Shown here: piece by piece, positions 49,863 to 58,592 of the stretch | How positions within the stretch are numbered: position 1 is the stretch's first letter | How the letters are laid out: each line of letters begins with the position of its first letter | Source: Candidatus Poribacteria bacterium | GTDB taxonomy: Bacteria; Poribacteria; WGA-4E; WGA-3G | DNA length: 64,000 nt | Direction: 5' to 3' | Assembly (NCBI GenBank): GCA_958295815.1 | Contig: OY282374.1 | Location: 5,050,682 to 5,114,681, forward strand | The notes under the pieces: model-generated | What the model saw: the letters and a program-made list of their open reading frames with translations, nothing else | What the model was told of the DNA's origin: nothing | Database searches by the model: none | Translations under genes and position numbers: made by a program

Positions 49863-51146
49863 TTACAGCGCGAATGTCTTCTCGTCATCAAGAGCCATCA
49901 GCGCGAACCATGTGTTAATATCTGTTCGCTCCGGGGCGATCCTATTAATCATTTTTGCCATTAGTGCCTTATAGCGTTCATCCGTGGGACCCATCTGGCT
50001 CATCCGTTCGTTGTAAGCTTCAATATCTGCTTCACTCTTTGGATGATCTGCCTGCAACCACGCCTCAACATCTGCATCAGTCGACAATGTCTTTAGTGCT
50101 TCAGCGAATTCTGCGGCGGAGACCCCTAAGAAGGAGAGCGTTGCGCGGTCTATCCCTGAATCCTCACCATAGAAATAAGCACCCAGGGTGTTGCTGTTGA
50201 ATGCGCGTCCTTTGTCAATCAACCGTGCGAGTTGAACCATTCCGCAGACATCCGTGTTATAGGGACTCCGTGGTGCGCGGCGGTTGAGGTCAATAATACC
50301 GAAGCTAAGTTGGTCATCCACGTCTTGCAGTTCAACCCACGTGGTAATGTCGGTGCGGGATGGGTCTACTTCTTGGCATCGCGCTTCGAACCGTTCCCGT
50401 GTAGCTTCGTTGGGTCCATAGTTTACCAACGTTTCGTTGAATTCATCGATTTCGTCTTGTGATTTACCGGAGTTTTCCAGCACCCATGTCCCGATTTCGA
50501 GATTGTTTGGGTTGTTAACCGCTGCCTCCTGAAAATCCGCAGCTGAAATACCGAGAAATGTTAGAATGCGGATATCTTGTCCAGAGTTGTCGCCGTATAG
50601 GTATTCGCCGATTTTTTCTGCACGTTCGGCGCGCGCTTTATCCGCCATGCGGGCGACACCGCAGATGCCGCCTATATCTGTGGATCGGGCACTGCGCGGT
50701 GGACCGGCGGTGAGGTCAACCTGCCAGAAGCTTCCCCAATCATCCAATTCCATTGACTGGAGTACTGTCGTAATATCGGTTCTGCCTGGGGCATAGAGCG
50801 CGAGCCGCTCTTTCAACCGTTGTTTGTGTCCTTCGTTATCGGGGTTTAGGTTGATGGTTCCCTCGTTAAACGCTGCAATCTCTGCCTCTGTTTTTCCGCT
50901 TGTTTCGAGCACCCACTGTCCGAGTGCAGCATCGTCATGTCCGTCAGCTGCTTCGGCGTAAGCGTCACCGGAGATCCCCAAAAACTCTAAGACGCGCCGA
51001 TCCAAGCCGGAGCTTTCGCCGTAGAGATACTCGCCGAGCGTCTCGGCGTTATGTGCGCGTGCCTTGTCTGTCAGTCGTGCCGCACCTATGATCCCTGCAA
51101 TACTCAGGTTTGTAGGGCGACGTGGTGGTTGGTGTGTCAAATCCAT
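49863..51146 (-). CDS. Triplicated DUF5069 protein
   Basis: A 427-residue protein made of three tandem copies of about 142 residues (about 1-143, 144-288, 289-427). Each copy has DLTxxPPRS, GxxxxARxxDKxRA, GEYLYGxxSGxDRxxLxFLGIS and PxRTDITTW-type blocks, the DUF5069 signature. DUF5069 proteins are normally single-domain, and their function is unknown. There is no signal peptide. AAAGGA precedes the ATG. The gene is divergent from the cupin gene. Confidence 0.85.
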   Translation of the reverse strand: MDLTHQPPRRPTNLSIAGIIGAARLTDKARAHNAETLGEYLYGESSGLDRRVLEFLGISGDAYAEAADGHDDAALGQWVLETSGKTEAEIAAFNEGTINLNPDNEGHKQRLKERLALYAPGRTDITTVLQSMELDDWGSFWQVDLTAGPPRSARSTDIGGICGVARMADKARAERAEKIGEYLYGDNSGQDIRILTFLGISAADFQEAAVNNPNNLEIGTWVLENSGKSQDEIDEFNETLVNYGPNEATRERFEARCQEVDPSRTDITTWVELQDVDDQLSFGIIDLNRRAPRSPYNTDVCGMVQLARLIDKGRAFNSNTLGAYFYGEDSGIDRATLSFLGVSAAEFAEALKTLSTDADVEAWLQADHPKSEADIEAYNERMSQMGPTDERYKALMAKMINRIAPERTDINTWFALMALDDEKTFAL

Positions 51147-51255
51147 AATTTAGGTCCTTTCAATTCGGGAAATGAGATGTTATATCTTATGCCAATATTT
51201 TATCATATCTAATCGAAGTGTCAAGAGAAAATATGTGCCGATGGTCTAATTCGCA

Positions 51256-51284
51256 TTGACATTTTTCAGGAAAAATGCTATGTT
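51256..51284 (+). promoter_or_regulatory. Candidate sigma70 promoter for the cupin gene
   Basis: TTGACA, a 17-base spacer, then TATGTT, 26 bases before the ATG. Sequence match only. Confidence 0.7.
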
Positions 51285-51310
51285 TACTTAAAAGTGCATG
51301 GAGGAACGCA

Positions 51311-51943
51311 ATGGGATTTCCTGTTTATGATTACCGGACAGATATACGCAATGTGTTGGTGACACCACAAATTCGCTCACGGTTCTTAAGGATGGAACCT
51401 GGGCAAAGTGCCCAGCTCCACAGCCATGACTTAGGTCATGAAATTTTCCTGATTCTCGAAGGACGCGTCGAATTTGAGATTGATGGCGAAACAGAAGAAT
51501 TGGGACCTGGACAGATGTGTGTCGCCTTGGCGGATCAGCCGCACGTAGTGCGTGTTCTTGGTGATGAACCAATGACGATGTACCTATCCGTTACGCCGCA
51601 TATACACCCGACGCACACGCCGCGGACAGAAGATGGCGAGCGGCTGCCGCATAATTTTCCACCGCCTCGTGCTTACGATGTCGAGCCGGATATGCAAGTG
51701 TCTGTATCGGAACTCATTGCACGCCAAATACATGCATCACAATTGCTTGAGGAACTGACCCAAACCTGTACGTCGGTTCAGCAAGAGATGGGGACACAGC
51801 TCAAGACGGCACTTGCCGAAGATGATACAGACGCTGCCACTGCAGCACGTAAAGCAATGTGGGAGGCGATCTATCCGGTCTACAAGGCAGCTGCTGAATT
51901 GGCAAATGTTTGGAACGCACTTGCGCCTCGCGTAACCGATTAA
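51311..51943 (+). CDS. Cupin-domain protein
   Basis: A 210-residue protein. The cupin barrel (about 20-110) has HSHDLGHEIFLILEG as the metal motif 1, and LGPGQMCVALADQPHVVRV as motif 2; His and Glu ligands are present. A helical C-terminal part (about 130-205) follows. The substrate is unknown. The ATG at 51311 has GGAGG upstream and removes 12 residues from the longest frame. It has its own promoter. Confidence 0.85.
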   Translation: MGFPVYDYRTDIRNVLVTPQIRSRFLRMEPGQSAQLHSHDLGHEIFLILEGRVEFEIDGETEELGPGQMCVALADQPHVVRVLGDEPMTMYLSVTPHIHPTHTPRTEDGERLPHNFPPPRAYDVEPDMQVSVSELIARQIHASQLLEELTQTCTSVQQEMGTQLKTALAEDDTDAATAARKAMWEAIYPVYKAAAELANVWNALAPRVTD

Positions 51944-51993
51944 TCTTTTCGTGGGCGAACGAATGAATTCCGATTTATCTTATCGGTTTTTAA

Positions 51994-52022
51994 CTTGTTT
52001 TATATTGAACTCTGTGGTATAC
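51994..52022 (+). promoter_or_regulatory. Candidate sigma70 promoter for the cohesin gene
   Basis: TTGTTT, a 17-base spacer, then TATACT, about 280 bases before the ATG. Weak -35; sequence match only. Confidence 0.4.
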
Positions 52023-52300
52023 TTAAAAGCAACAAAGGGACGTTCGCCTAATTTATTTGGGGAAGATTACTCGATTTGAACCGAATTTGATTTAACAACG
52101 TTTAAAATTGTTTAATATGTAGGATAGACTTCTCTTTTGGAAAGCCTCGTTTAAGCGATCCGCCTTTGTGCGTCTGATCGAAGCACACCAACTCAGAGGA
52201 TATCCTGTATCTCAATGGATTCCCTTCAAACGAGGAATCGATATCTGTCCGAAAAGGCAGAGAAAATGTCACAATATAAATGAATTGTAAGGAGTACCTT
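52023..52300 (+). other. Long leader with a distant inverted repeat
   Basis: Most of the 357-base gap before the cohesin gene. CCTCGTTTAAG (52145-52155) and CTTCAAACGAGG (52224-52235) could pair to enclose about 70 bases. No known riboswitch pattern. An AAGGAG precedes the ATG at 52301. Confidence 0.3.
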
Positions 52301-54826
52301 ATGAGAAATCAGCTTTTTAGCGGGAAAGTCCTTTTTTCCTTATTAGCTGTTGTAATGTGTTTAGGGTTTACAGCGATGAGTTACGGCCAAGCCGTCGTTT
52401 CTGTAGAGCCTGCTGAAGTAGAGTCCCCGGCGGCCGGGGAAGAACTCATGGTGAGTATTAATATAACGGGTGGTGCAGATGTTGCTGGCTATGAATTGGT
52501 CGTAAACTTTGATGCGGCTGCTCTTAGCTATGTTTCGAGCGCAAACGGGGATTATCTGCCTGCGGGTGCCTTTCCGGTACCGGCTGTTGCGACTGACAGT
52601 AGCGTCAAAGTCGCGGCAACTTCTCTGGGAGGTGCTGCAGCGGCAGCCGATGGTACGCTCGCTACGGTGACGTTTGAGGTAGTTGCAGCAGCAGCGTCCA
52701 CGATTAGCCTATCAGATGTTATCGTCGCTGATTCCGGTGGGGTTGCCCTGGATATCACAACCATGGATGGTATGGTTACCGTCGCTGGTGCAGCCGCAGA
52801 TGACGCCGCTGACGATACAGCTGATGACGATGCAGCCGCAGATGACGCCGCTGACGATACAGCTGATGACGATGCAGCCGCAGATGACGCCGCTGACGAT
52901 ACAGTTGATGACGATGCAGCCGCAGATGACGCCGCTGACGATACAGCTGATGACGCAGCCGATGATGCCGTAGCGGACGATGCCGCCGCAGATGATGTAG
53001 CCCCTGAAATGCCGGTGAGCCAGATGTTCGAGATTACCCTCACGAACCTGACTATGGGCGAAGCTGGTATGGGTGGGCAAGTCCTATCGCATCCACTTTT
53101 TGTGACGCACGCTGCTGGTATCAATCTCGTTCCTGTCGGTGAAGCCGCAAGTGAAGCACTCGTTCTCTTGGCTGAGAATGGAGACCCCTCAGGACTCGTC
53201 GCACTCGCAACCGTTGCTGGCGCAAATAGCATGGTCGCTGAGAGCGTTGTTCCCCCTGGTGGTTCTGTTACGGTTACGGTAACCGCTGATATGGTGAACT
53301 CTTCGCTTTCTGTCGGTTCTATGCTCGTTTCAACCAACGATGCGATCATCGCCGCTACAGATGTGGCACTTTTTGATGAGGATGGCGCACCTGTAACCGC
53401 GACTCTTGAGTTGAACGCTTATGACGCTGGTAGTGAAGAAAACACAGAGATGGCTTCTGATATTCCGGGTCCGTTGGGTTTAGATCCCGCTGTTGATCCA
53501 GAAGGCAGCAATGAACGCGTTCCTACGGAAGGTGGCGTGATTGCGGCGCATGAAGGTATCCAAGGTGGAGCGGATGTTGGTGAAGCGTTTGCTTGGGAAG
53601 AACCGACGGCGATGCTGACGATTACTCCTGTTGTAGCACCAGAGCCAGAACCCGAACCGATTGTTCCAGGTTTTGATGTCACACTTACCCCAGGTTTGAA
53701 CATGATTTCTGTCCCGTTAATGCCTGAAGAGCCTTACACTGCAAAATCGTTGGCAGAAATGCTCGGTGCAACCGTTGTTATCCAGCTTGATGCTGCAACG
53801 CAAAGTTTCGCTGGTTATACTGTTGCTGATGGTGGTGATGGCTTTGACATTGATGGTGGTAAAGGTTATATCGTCAATACACCCGCTGGCGCAGCGGTGA
53901 AGTTCATAGGTGATGCGTGGGATAACCAACCAGAACCGGAACCTGAACCCGAACCGGAAGTTGATGCTGAACCGGAAGTTGATGCAGCCGATGATGCTGC
54001 TGCAGACGATGCCGCAGATGATGCTGCAGACGATGCTGCCGATGATACTGCCGCAGACGATGTTGCCGCAGATGATGCTGCAGACGATGCCGCAGATGAT
54101 ACTGCCGCAGACGATGTTGCCGCAGATGATGCTGCAGACGATGCCGCAGATGATACTGCCGCAGACGATGCTGCCGCTAATGGCGCAGCAGCTGCTGCAC
54201 CTGCTCTTTCTACATTCAAGAGCGCATGGGCATTTGTTGTCACAAGCGATATACAAGGTATGGAGATGGGTGCCGGGTACACACTCGTTGCTGAAAACCT
54301 CCGCACTGGCACCATCGCCTCGCAGAATATCAACACTGGTGTGAGACGTTCCTCCGCTGTCTGGGCAGATCTGAACCGCAAGAGCGTCGTTGAAGCAGGC
54401 GATAAACTCAAAGTCGCACTCTACGACGATCGCGGTCGAGTCGTCTCAGGTCCCTTCCAACGGACGGTAACCACGAAAGACATTCGCAACGCATTCTTGG
54501 GTCTGGATCTGACGGTCGGCGATGTGCGTCCGCAAGAGACGATTCTGGCACAGAACTTCCCGAACCCGTTCAACCCTGAAACGTGGATTCCATATCAGTT
54601 GAGTGACGCGACAGAAGTATCGATTTCGATATATGATGTATCGGGTCGCTTGGTTCGTGAGTTGGATTTGGGTTGGCAACCGGTAGGTTCATATATGACA
54701 CCATCGAGTGCTGCGTATTGGGATGGCAGAAACGCTGTAGGCGAACGTGTAGCGAGTGGTATCTACTTCTATACGTTGCAGACTTCAGATTTTGCTGCGA
54801 CCCGACGGATGGTTATCCTGAAGTAA
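52301..54826 (+). CDS. Secreted cohesin/Spondin_N protein with Asp-Ala repeats and T9SS sorting domain
   Basis: An 841-residue protein. The signal peptide ends near SYGQ (residue 30). A cohesin-like domain (about 32-160; SINITGGADVAGYELVVNFD) is followed by an Asp/Ala repeat (164-233), a Spondin_N-like domain (about 240-440; MFEITLTNLTMG), a beta domain (about 450-535; LTPGLNMISVPL), a second Asp/Ala repeat (562-627), and another beta domain (about 635-745). The final about 94 residues are a T9SS type A sorting domain: NFPNPFNPETWIPYQL, ISIYDVSGRLVREL, ASGIYFYTLQ. The cohesin may bind the dockerin of the next gene. AAGGAG supports the ATG at 52301. An Asp-rich linker may bind calcium. Confidence 0.85.
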   Translation: MRNQLFSGKVLFSLLAVVMCLGFTAMSYGQAVVSVEPAEVESPAAGEELMVSINITGGADVAGYELVVNFDAAALSYVSSANGDYLPAGAFPVPAVATDSSVKVAATSLGGAAAAADGTLATVTFEVVAAAASTISLSDVIVADSGGVALDITTMDGMVTVAGAAADDAADDTADDDAAADDAADDTADDDAAADDAADDTVDDDAAADDAADDTADDAADDAVADDAAADDVAPEMPVSQMFEITLTNLTMGEAGMGGQVLSHPLFVTHAAGINLVPVGEAASEALVLLAENGDPSGLVALATVAGANSMVAESVVPPGGSVTVTVTADMVNSSLSVGSMLVSTNDAIIAATDVALFDEDGAPVTATLELNAYDAGSEENTEMASDIPGPLGLDPAVDPEGSNERVPTEGGVIAAHEGIQGGADVGEAFAWEEPTAMLTITPVVAPEPEPEPIVPGFDVTLTPGLNMISVPLMPEEPYTAKSLAEMLGATVVIQLDAATQSFAGYTVADGGDGFDIDGGKGYIVNTPAGAAVKFIGDAWDNQPEPEPEPEPEVDAEPEVDAADDAAADDAADDAADDAADDTAADDVAADDAADDAADDTAADDVAADDAADDAADDTAADDAAANGAAAAAPALSTFKSAWAFVVTSDIQGMEMGAGYTLVAENLRTGTIASQNINTGVRRSSAVWADLNRKSVVEAGDKLKVALYDDRGRVVSGPFQRTVTTKDIRNAFLGLDLTVGDVRPQETILAQNFPNPFNPETWIPYQLSDATEVSISIYDVSGRLVRELDLGWQPVGSYMTPSSAAYWDGRNAVGERVASGIYFYTLQTSDFAATRRMVILK
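52790..53000 (+). repeat. 42-base tandem repeat encoding Asp/Ala, about four copies
   Basis: The unit encodes AADDAADDTADDDA and repeats almost exactly for three copies plus a partial fourth. Later bases are more degenerate. Confidence 0.9.
53984..54180 (+). repeat. 54-base tandem repeat encoding Asp/Ala, about 2.5-3 copies
   Basis: The unit encodes DVAADDAADDAADDTAAD-like residues and is a second, different repeat in the same gene. It is likely variable in copy number between strains. Confidence 0.85.
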
Positions 54827-54850
54827 ATATAGCAGCGAGAACACTTTAAC

Positions 54851-54923
54851 AAAACGCCCCAATCTGCCGGTTTAGCTAACCGCGAATCAACGCCGATTAG
54901 CAGTCGGCGTTGGGGCGTTTTTT
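54851..54923 (+). terminator. Intrinsic terminator after the cohesin gene
   Basis: AAAACGCCCCAA pairs with TTGGGGCGTTTT around an inner CGCCG/CGGCG stem, followed by T residues. It separates the cohesin gene from the dockerin gene. Confidence 0.85.
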
Positions 54924-54949
54924 GATGTATATGCGAGAGGAGAAGTTTT

Positions 54950-56059
54950 TTGAGTTATCTGAAAAATATCTTACCTGTTTTGGGACTGTTTCTGCTGTTT
55001 TTTGTTGCAAGCAGTAGCAGTGCGTTTGCTTTCTCTTTTCTCCCGCCACCGGATGAGAAAACCGGGGCACCTAATGAAGGAACTTGCGCGGATTGCCACG
55101 TTGGGAACGCTCTGAACACCTCAGGTGGTTCACTAATGCTGACAATCCCGGAAACTTATGTTCCGAATGAAGTGTATACAATTATCGTCAATTTATCACG
55201 TGCCGGACAGAGCAAATGGGGATTTGAAATGACGGCACTGGATGCCAACGGTGATCGTGCTGGTGCCTTTGAAGTTGACACTGCAGCGAATACGCAACTA
55301 ACAGAAACAAATAGTAAGCAATATATCCAGCATACTACTGCAGGAACTGCAGCAGGCACGGACGATGCACATAGTTGGGAATTTGAGTGGACTGCTCCTG
55401 ATGCTGATATAGGACCTATCACCTTTTATGCTGCCGGAAACGCCGCTAATAATGATAGTGCGACCACAGGCGATTATATCTACACGGAACAGTCGGAATC
55501 GACACCGCCGATCCCGGTAATTGCAGGTGTATCTTTGGAAATTGTTGGAGATATGGCACTCTCTACGATGGATGCTGTTGCGGGTGTGAGTTATACACTC
55601 AAAGTCACGAATACTGGAAATATGATGGACACGGTAGCTCTTGAAGCCTCGGCAGAGGTCGGCATTGAAGGTAGTGTTCTGGGTTCACTGAATAACCGTT
55701 CAATTGAACTGGAAGCTGGTGCCTCTGAGGAAGTTATGCTGGAGGTTGCAGGGGACCTATTTACAGAATCCGGTGACTATGCTATTCGTGTAACAGCGAC
55801 TTCTGGAACGGATAGCACGATGACTGCCGAGATCACAACAACGACTACTGTAGAAATACCGTCGCCACCAGAACCACCGGCGACACCGTGGGATGTTAAC
55901 GGTGATGGCAGTGTGAACGTTCTTGATTTAGTGCTTGTGGCTAACGAATTTGGTCAGTCCGGTGAGTCTCTGAAAGGGGATGTTAACGGTGATGGTAGTG
56001 TGAATGTTCTTGATTTAGTCGTTGTTGTTTCGCATTTCGGTGAAGATGTAAGCAATTAG
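54950..56059 (+). CDS. Secreted haem-motif, Reeler-like and dockerin protein
   Basis: A 369-residue protein with a signal peptide (LPVLGLFLLFFVASSSSAFA). A CxxCH haem motif is at 46-50 (CADCH). A choice-of-anchor/Reeler-like beta domain follows (about 60-190; YTIIVNLSRAGQSKWGFEMT), then an Ig-like domain (about 195-305), and a type I dockerin (about 314-367) with two DVNGDGSVNVLD calcium loops (315-326, 344-355). The dockerin can bind the neighbouring cohesin. The start is a TTG with AGGAG eight bases before. The gene has its own terminator hairpin. Confidence 0.9.
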   Translation: MSYLKNILPVLGLFLLFFVASSSSAFAFSFLPPPDEKTGAPNEGTCADCHVGNALNTSGGSLMLTIPETYVPNEVYTIIVNLSRAGQSKWGFEMTALDANGDRAGAFEVDTAANTQLTETNSKQYIQHTTAGTAAGTDDAHSWEFEWTAPDADIGPITFYAAGNAANNDSATTGDYIYTEQSESTPPIPVIAGVSLEIVGDMALSTMDAVAGVSYTLKVTNTGNMMDTVALEASAEVGIEGSVLGSLNNRSIELEAGASEEVMLEVAGDLFTESGDYAIRVTATSGTDSTMTAEITTTTTVEIPSPPEPPATPWDVNGDGSVNVLDLVLVANEFGQSGESLKGDVNGDGSVNVLDLVVVVSHFGEDVSN

Positions 56060-56065
56060 TCATAG

Positions 56066-56105
56066 GTTGGGTTGAATGAGAGTGGAATCCACTGTTCAAC
56101 CCAAC
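56066..56105. repeat. Dispersed GTTGGGTT hairpin, family D, copy 2
   Basis: GTTGGGTTGAA and TTCAACCCAAC flank an inner GTGG/CCAC stem. It lies right after the dockerin stop and may terminate transcription, though there is no T run. Confidence 0.7.
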
Positions 56106-56160
56106 TCAATTTCATTGCCACGATTGAATCCGATGTGGCAGAAATATAGGAAGTATGGAC

Positions 56161-57231
56161 ATGGCATCTAAATATCGAGTTGGAATTATCGGATGTGGTG
56201 GTATTGCCAATGCCCACGCTCGGGGCTATGAAGGCGTTGAGCAGACAGAAATTGTTGCCCTTGCTGACCCAGTTCAGGCGGCACTTGACAAGTTCGCGGA
56301 CACTTACAGCGTCCCTGCTGAAAATTGCTATTTGGATGCGCGCGAGATGCTGGATAACGAAAATCTTGATATTGTCAGTGTTGCGACGTGGCATAAACTC
56401 CACGCGCCAATGACAATTGCAGCATGTGCGCGAAGCCCAAAAGCGGTACTCTGTGAGAAACCGATGGGTGTGAGTCTTGGGGAATGCGATGACATGCTAA
56501 TTGCCGCGAGAAGAACCGATGTGAAGATTGTGATTGGGCATCAGCGTCGATTTAATTCCGCTTGGACAGATGCCCGAAACCTCATCGCTGAGGGCGCGAT
56601 CGGTGAACCGCGCCAAATAGTCTGTCATGGTGGTCAAGGATTATTGAATGACTGTTCTCATCTTTTTGATATGATGCGCTATGTCATCGGGGACCCGGAT
56701 CCACAGTGGGTTATCGGCAACGTTGAACGAAAGACAGAACGTTATGAGCGCGATATTCAGATTGAGGACCGGAGTGCTGGCGTTATCGGCTTTTCAAACG
56801 GTTGTATTGGTATGCTCCTGCAGGAGATCGGCAGACCGAACTATCAAGGCGGTATCGTCTATGGAACGGATGGCATCGCAGATGTCACGGAAGGTCGCGT
56901 TCGACTCCTGAATAATAAAGCTACAGACTGGGAAGAACGTCCGTCTGACGGAGCGAATCAGCACATTGCGCAAGCAGTCGAACTGGTTGAATGGATTGAA
57001 GGTGGTCCAGAGCACCGCGGTGAGGCGAAGCATGGACGCGCCGCTGTTGAAATTATCATGGCAATCTATGAATCCGCACGGATGCACGAAGTCGTTCAAT
57101 TACCGCTTCGGACGCATGCCAATCCGTTGGATTTGATGATTGAAAATGGAGATTTGCCTATCGAACGCCCAGGGCGTTACGATATTCGTGCGTTTTTGTT
57201 GCACGGTGAATCAATGAAACCTGAAGGCTAA
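56161..57231 (+). CDS. Gfo/Idh/MocA-family oxidoreductase
   Basis: A 356-residue NAD(P)-dependent oxidoreductase. The Rossmann motif GCGGIA is at 11-16, EKP at 99-101, with GHQRRFN and GGQGLLNDCSHLFDM later. It is paralogous to the protein at 4477-5484. The ATG at 56161 is chosen because AGGA lies nine bases upstream; an ATG six bases before is possible. The substrate is unknown. It precedes the MacB-type permease gene by 25 bases. Confidence 0.9.
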   Translation: MASKYRVGIIGCGGIANAHARGYEGVEQTEIVALADPVQAALDKFADTYSVPAENCYLDAREMLDNENLDIVSVATWHKLHAPMTIAACARSPKAVLCEKPMGVSLGECDDMLIAARRTDVKIVIGHQRRFNSAWTDARNLIAEGAIGEPRQIVCHGGQGLLNDCSHLFDMMRYVIGDPDPQWVIGNVERKTERYERDIQIEDRSAGVIGFSNGCIGMLLQEIGRPNYQGGIVYGTDGIADVTEGRVRLLNNKATDWEERPSDGANQHIAQAVELVEWIEGGPEHRGEAKHGRAAVEIIMAIYESARMHEVVQLPLRTHANPLDLMIENGDLPIERPGRYDIRAFLLHGESMKPEG

Positions 57232-57256
57232 GTCTCTTACGAGAACTTAAAAAACG

Positions 57257-58492
57257 ATGCAGATTACACAAGGTATTACTGTTGGCTTGGCGGCACTGCG
57301 GCGTAACAAGTTGCGCTCAGTGCTGACAACGCTTGGAATTATCATCGGTATAGCAGCAGTCGTTGCGGTTGTTTCGGTTGGTGGAGGTGCGGAACATCTT
57401 ATGCTCGCCGAATTGGAACGAATCGGCGGTGCAGGACTAATTGTTTGCTTTAGAAAAGAGGCTTTTCGTAGAGAGGATGGCTCGTATATCGAGAATAAGC
57501 ATCCAGAGTATATTGAATACGAAGACTTGGGTTTTCTCCTTGAAAACTGCCCTTCTCTTAAGGGTGCTACAGCACTGTCACAGATGAATTTTACCGTATC
57601 TCACAAGCATGTCAATCAGTCACTTGATATTTGGGGTGTCACATCTTTCTATGAAGAGGTTAATAACTGGTACATCCAGACAGGTAGGTTTATTACGCAG
57701 AGCAATATGGAGCGGAGAGAACCCGTTTGTGTGATCGGTTCTAAAGTCCGAAAAGACCTGTTTCAGGGGGAAGATCCGATTGGACTTGAACTTAGAGTGG
57801 GCACCGAACGGTTCACCGTCATCGGGGTCATGGAGGAGAAGGGCAATAGTATGGCGAGTGAGGGGTGGGATAATCGAGTGATTATTCCACTTACCACAAT
57901 GGAGATTCGGTTTATCGGGCAACAGAAGGGCAGGATCTTCTTATGGGCACAAGCTGAGAGTTATGAGAAGGTTGAGCAAGCTGTCGCTGAAATCAAGATC
58001 GCGATGCGCCAGCAACATGGGGATGAGAAATATTTTGAATTTTTCACCGCTAAGGAGATTATAAAGCAGGTAGGTAACGTCAGTCGAATTATTCAGATAC
58101 TTCTGGGTGGGGTAGCAAGTGTAGCCTTGTTCGTTGGTGGTATCGGTATCATGAACATCATGTTGGTTTCTGTAACAGAAAGAACACGTGAAATTGGCTT
58201 ACGGAAAGCGATCGGTGCGAGACGTCGTGACATCCTTGCCCAATTCCTGATGGAAGCTATTGTTTTAAGTATTTGTGGTGGATTCATCGGTATTTTCATC
58301 GGAAGTAGCCTCGCTTCTGTTTCTGGACTGGTTATCTCAAGACTCATGCAGGCGAGTTGGCCTGCTGTTGTTTCTGTTCAAGCGGCTTTGATTGCATTTA
58401 GCGTTTCCGCGTTTATCGGTGTATTTTTCGGGCTCTATCCGGCAAATAAAGCTGCGAGCCTCACTCCAACAGAAGCCCTACGTCATGAGTAG
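57257..58492 (+). CDS. MacB/FtsX-type ABC transporter permease
   Basis: A 411-residue protein with an N-terminal helix (TTLGIIIGIAAVVAVVSV), a periplasmic MacB_PCD domain (about 45-270), and an FtsX domain with three helices at the end (ILLGGVASVALFVGGIG, AIVLSICGGFIGIFIGSSLA). MacB-type proteins usually pair with an ATPase and a membrane fusion protein; neither is adjacent, so the partners are elsewhere. The ribosome binding site is weak. Confidence 0.85.
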   Translation: MQITQGITVGLAALRRNKLRSVLTTLGIIIGIAAVVAVVSVGGGAEHLMLAELERIGGAGLIVCFRKEAFRREDGSYIENKHPEYIEYEDLGFLLENCPSLKGATALSQMNFTVSHKHVNQSLDIWGVTSFYEEVNNWYIQTGRFITQSNMERREPVCVIGSKVRKDLFQGEDPIGLELRVGTERFTVIGVMEEKGNSMASEGWDNRVIIPLTTMEIRFIGQQKGRIFLWAQAESYEKVEQAVAEIKIAMRQQHGDEKYFEFFTAKEIIKQVGNVSRIIQILLGGVASVALFVGGIGIMNIMLVSVTERTREIGLRKAIGARRRDILAQFLMEAIVLSICGGFIGIFIGSSLASVSGLVISRLMQASWPAVVSVQAALIAFSVSAFIGVFFGLYPANKAASLTPTEALRHE

Positions 58493-58592
58493 AGTCCTAT
58501 CATTTCAGACTTTCCGAAATCTAAACTTATAGGAAATTTGAGTAACAAGTTTTTGCTTGCAAGCTACGCTAAAAAGTAAAGGAGCACGTGCT

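Noticed and set aside
52790..53000. Repeats resembling a CRISPR array
   Set aside because: The units are contiguous, in frame and code for Asp/Ala; there are no unique spacers or cas genes.
52552..53349. Long reverse-strand frame (265 codons) over the cohesin gene
   Set aside because: It is a low-complexity Ser/Ala mirror of the Asp/Ala repeats, with no family features.
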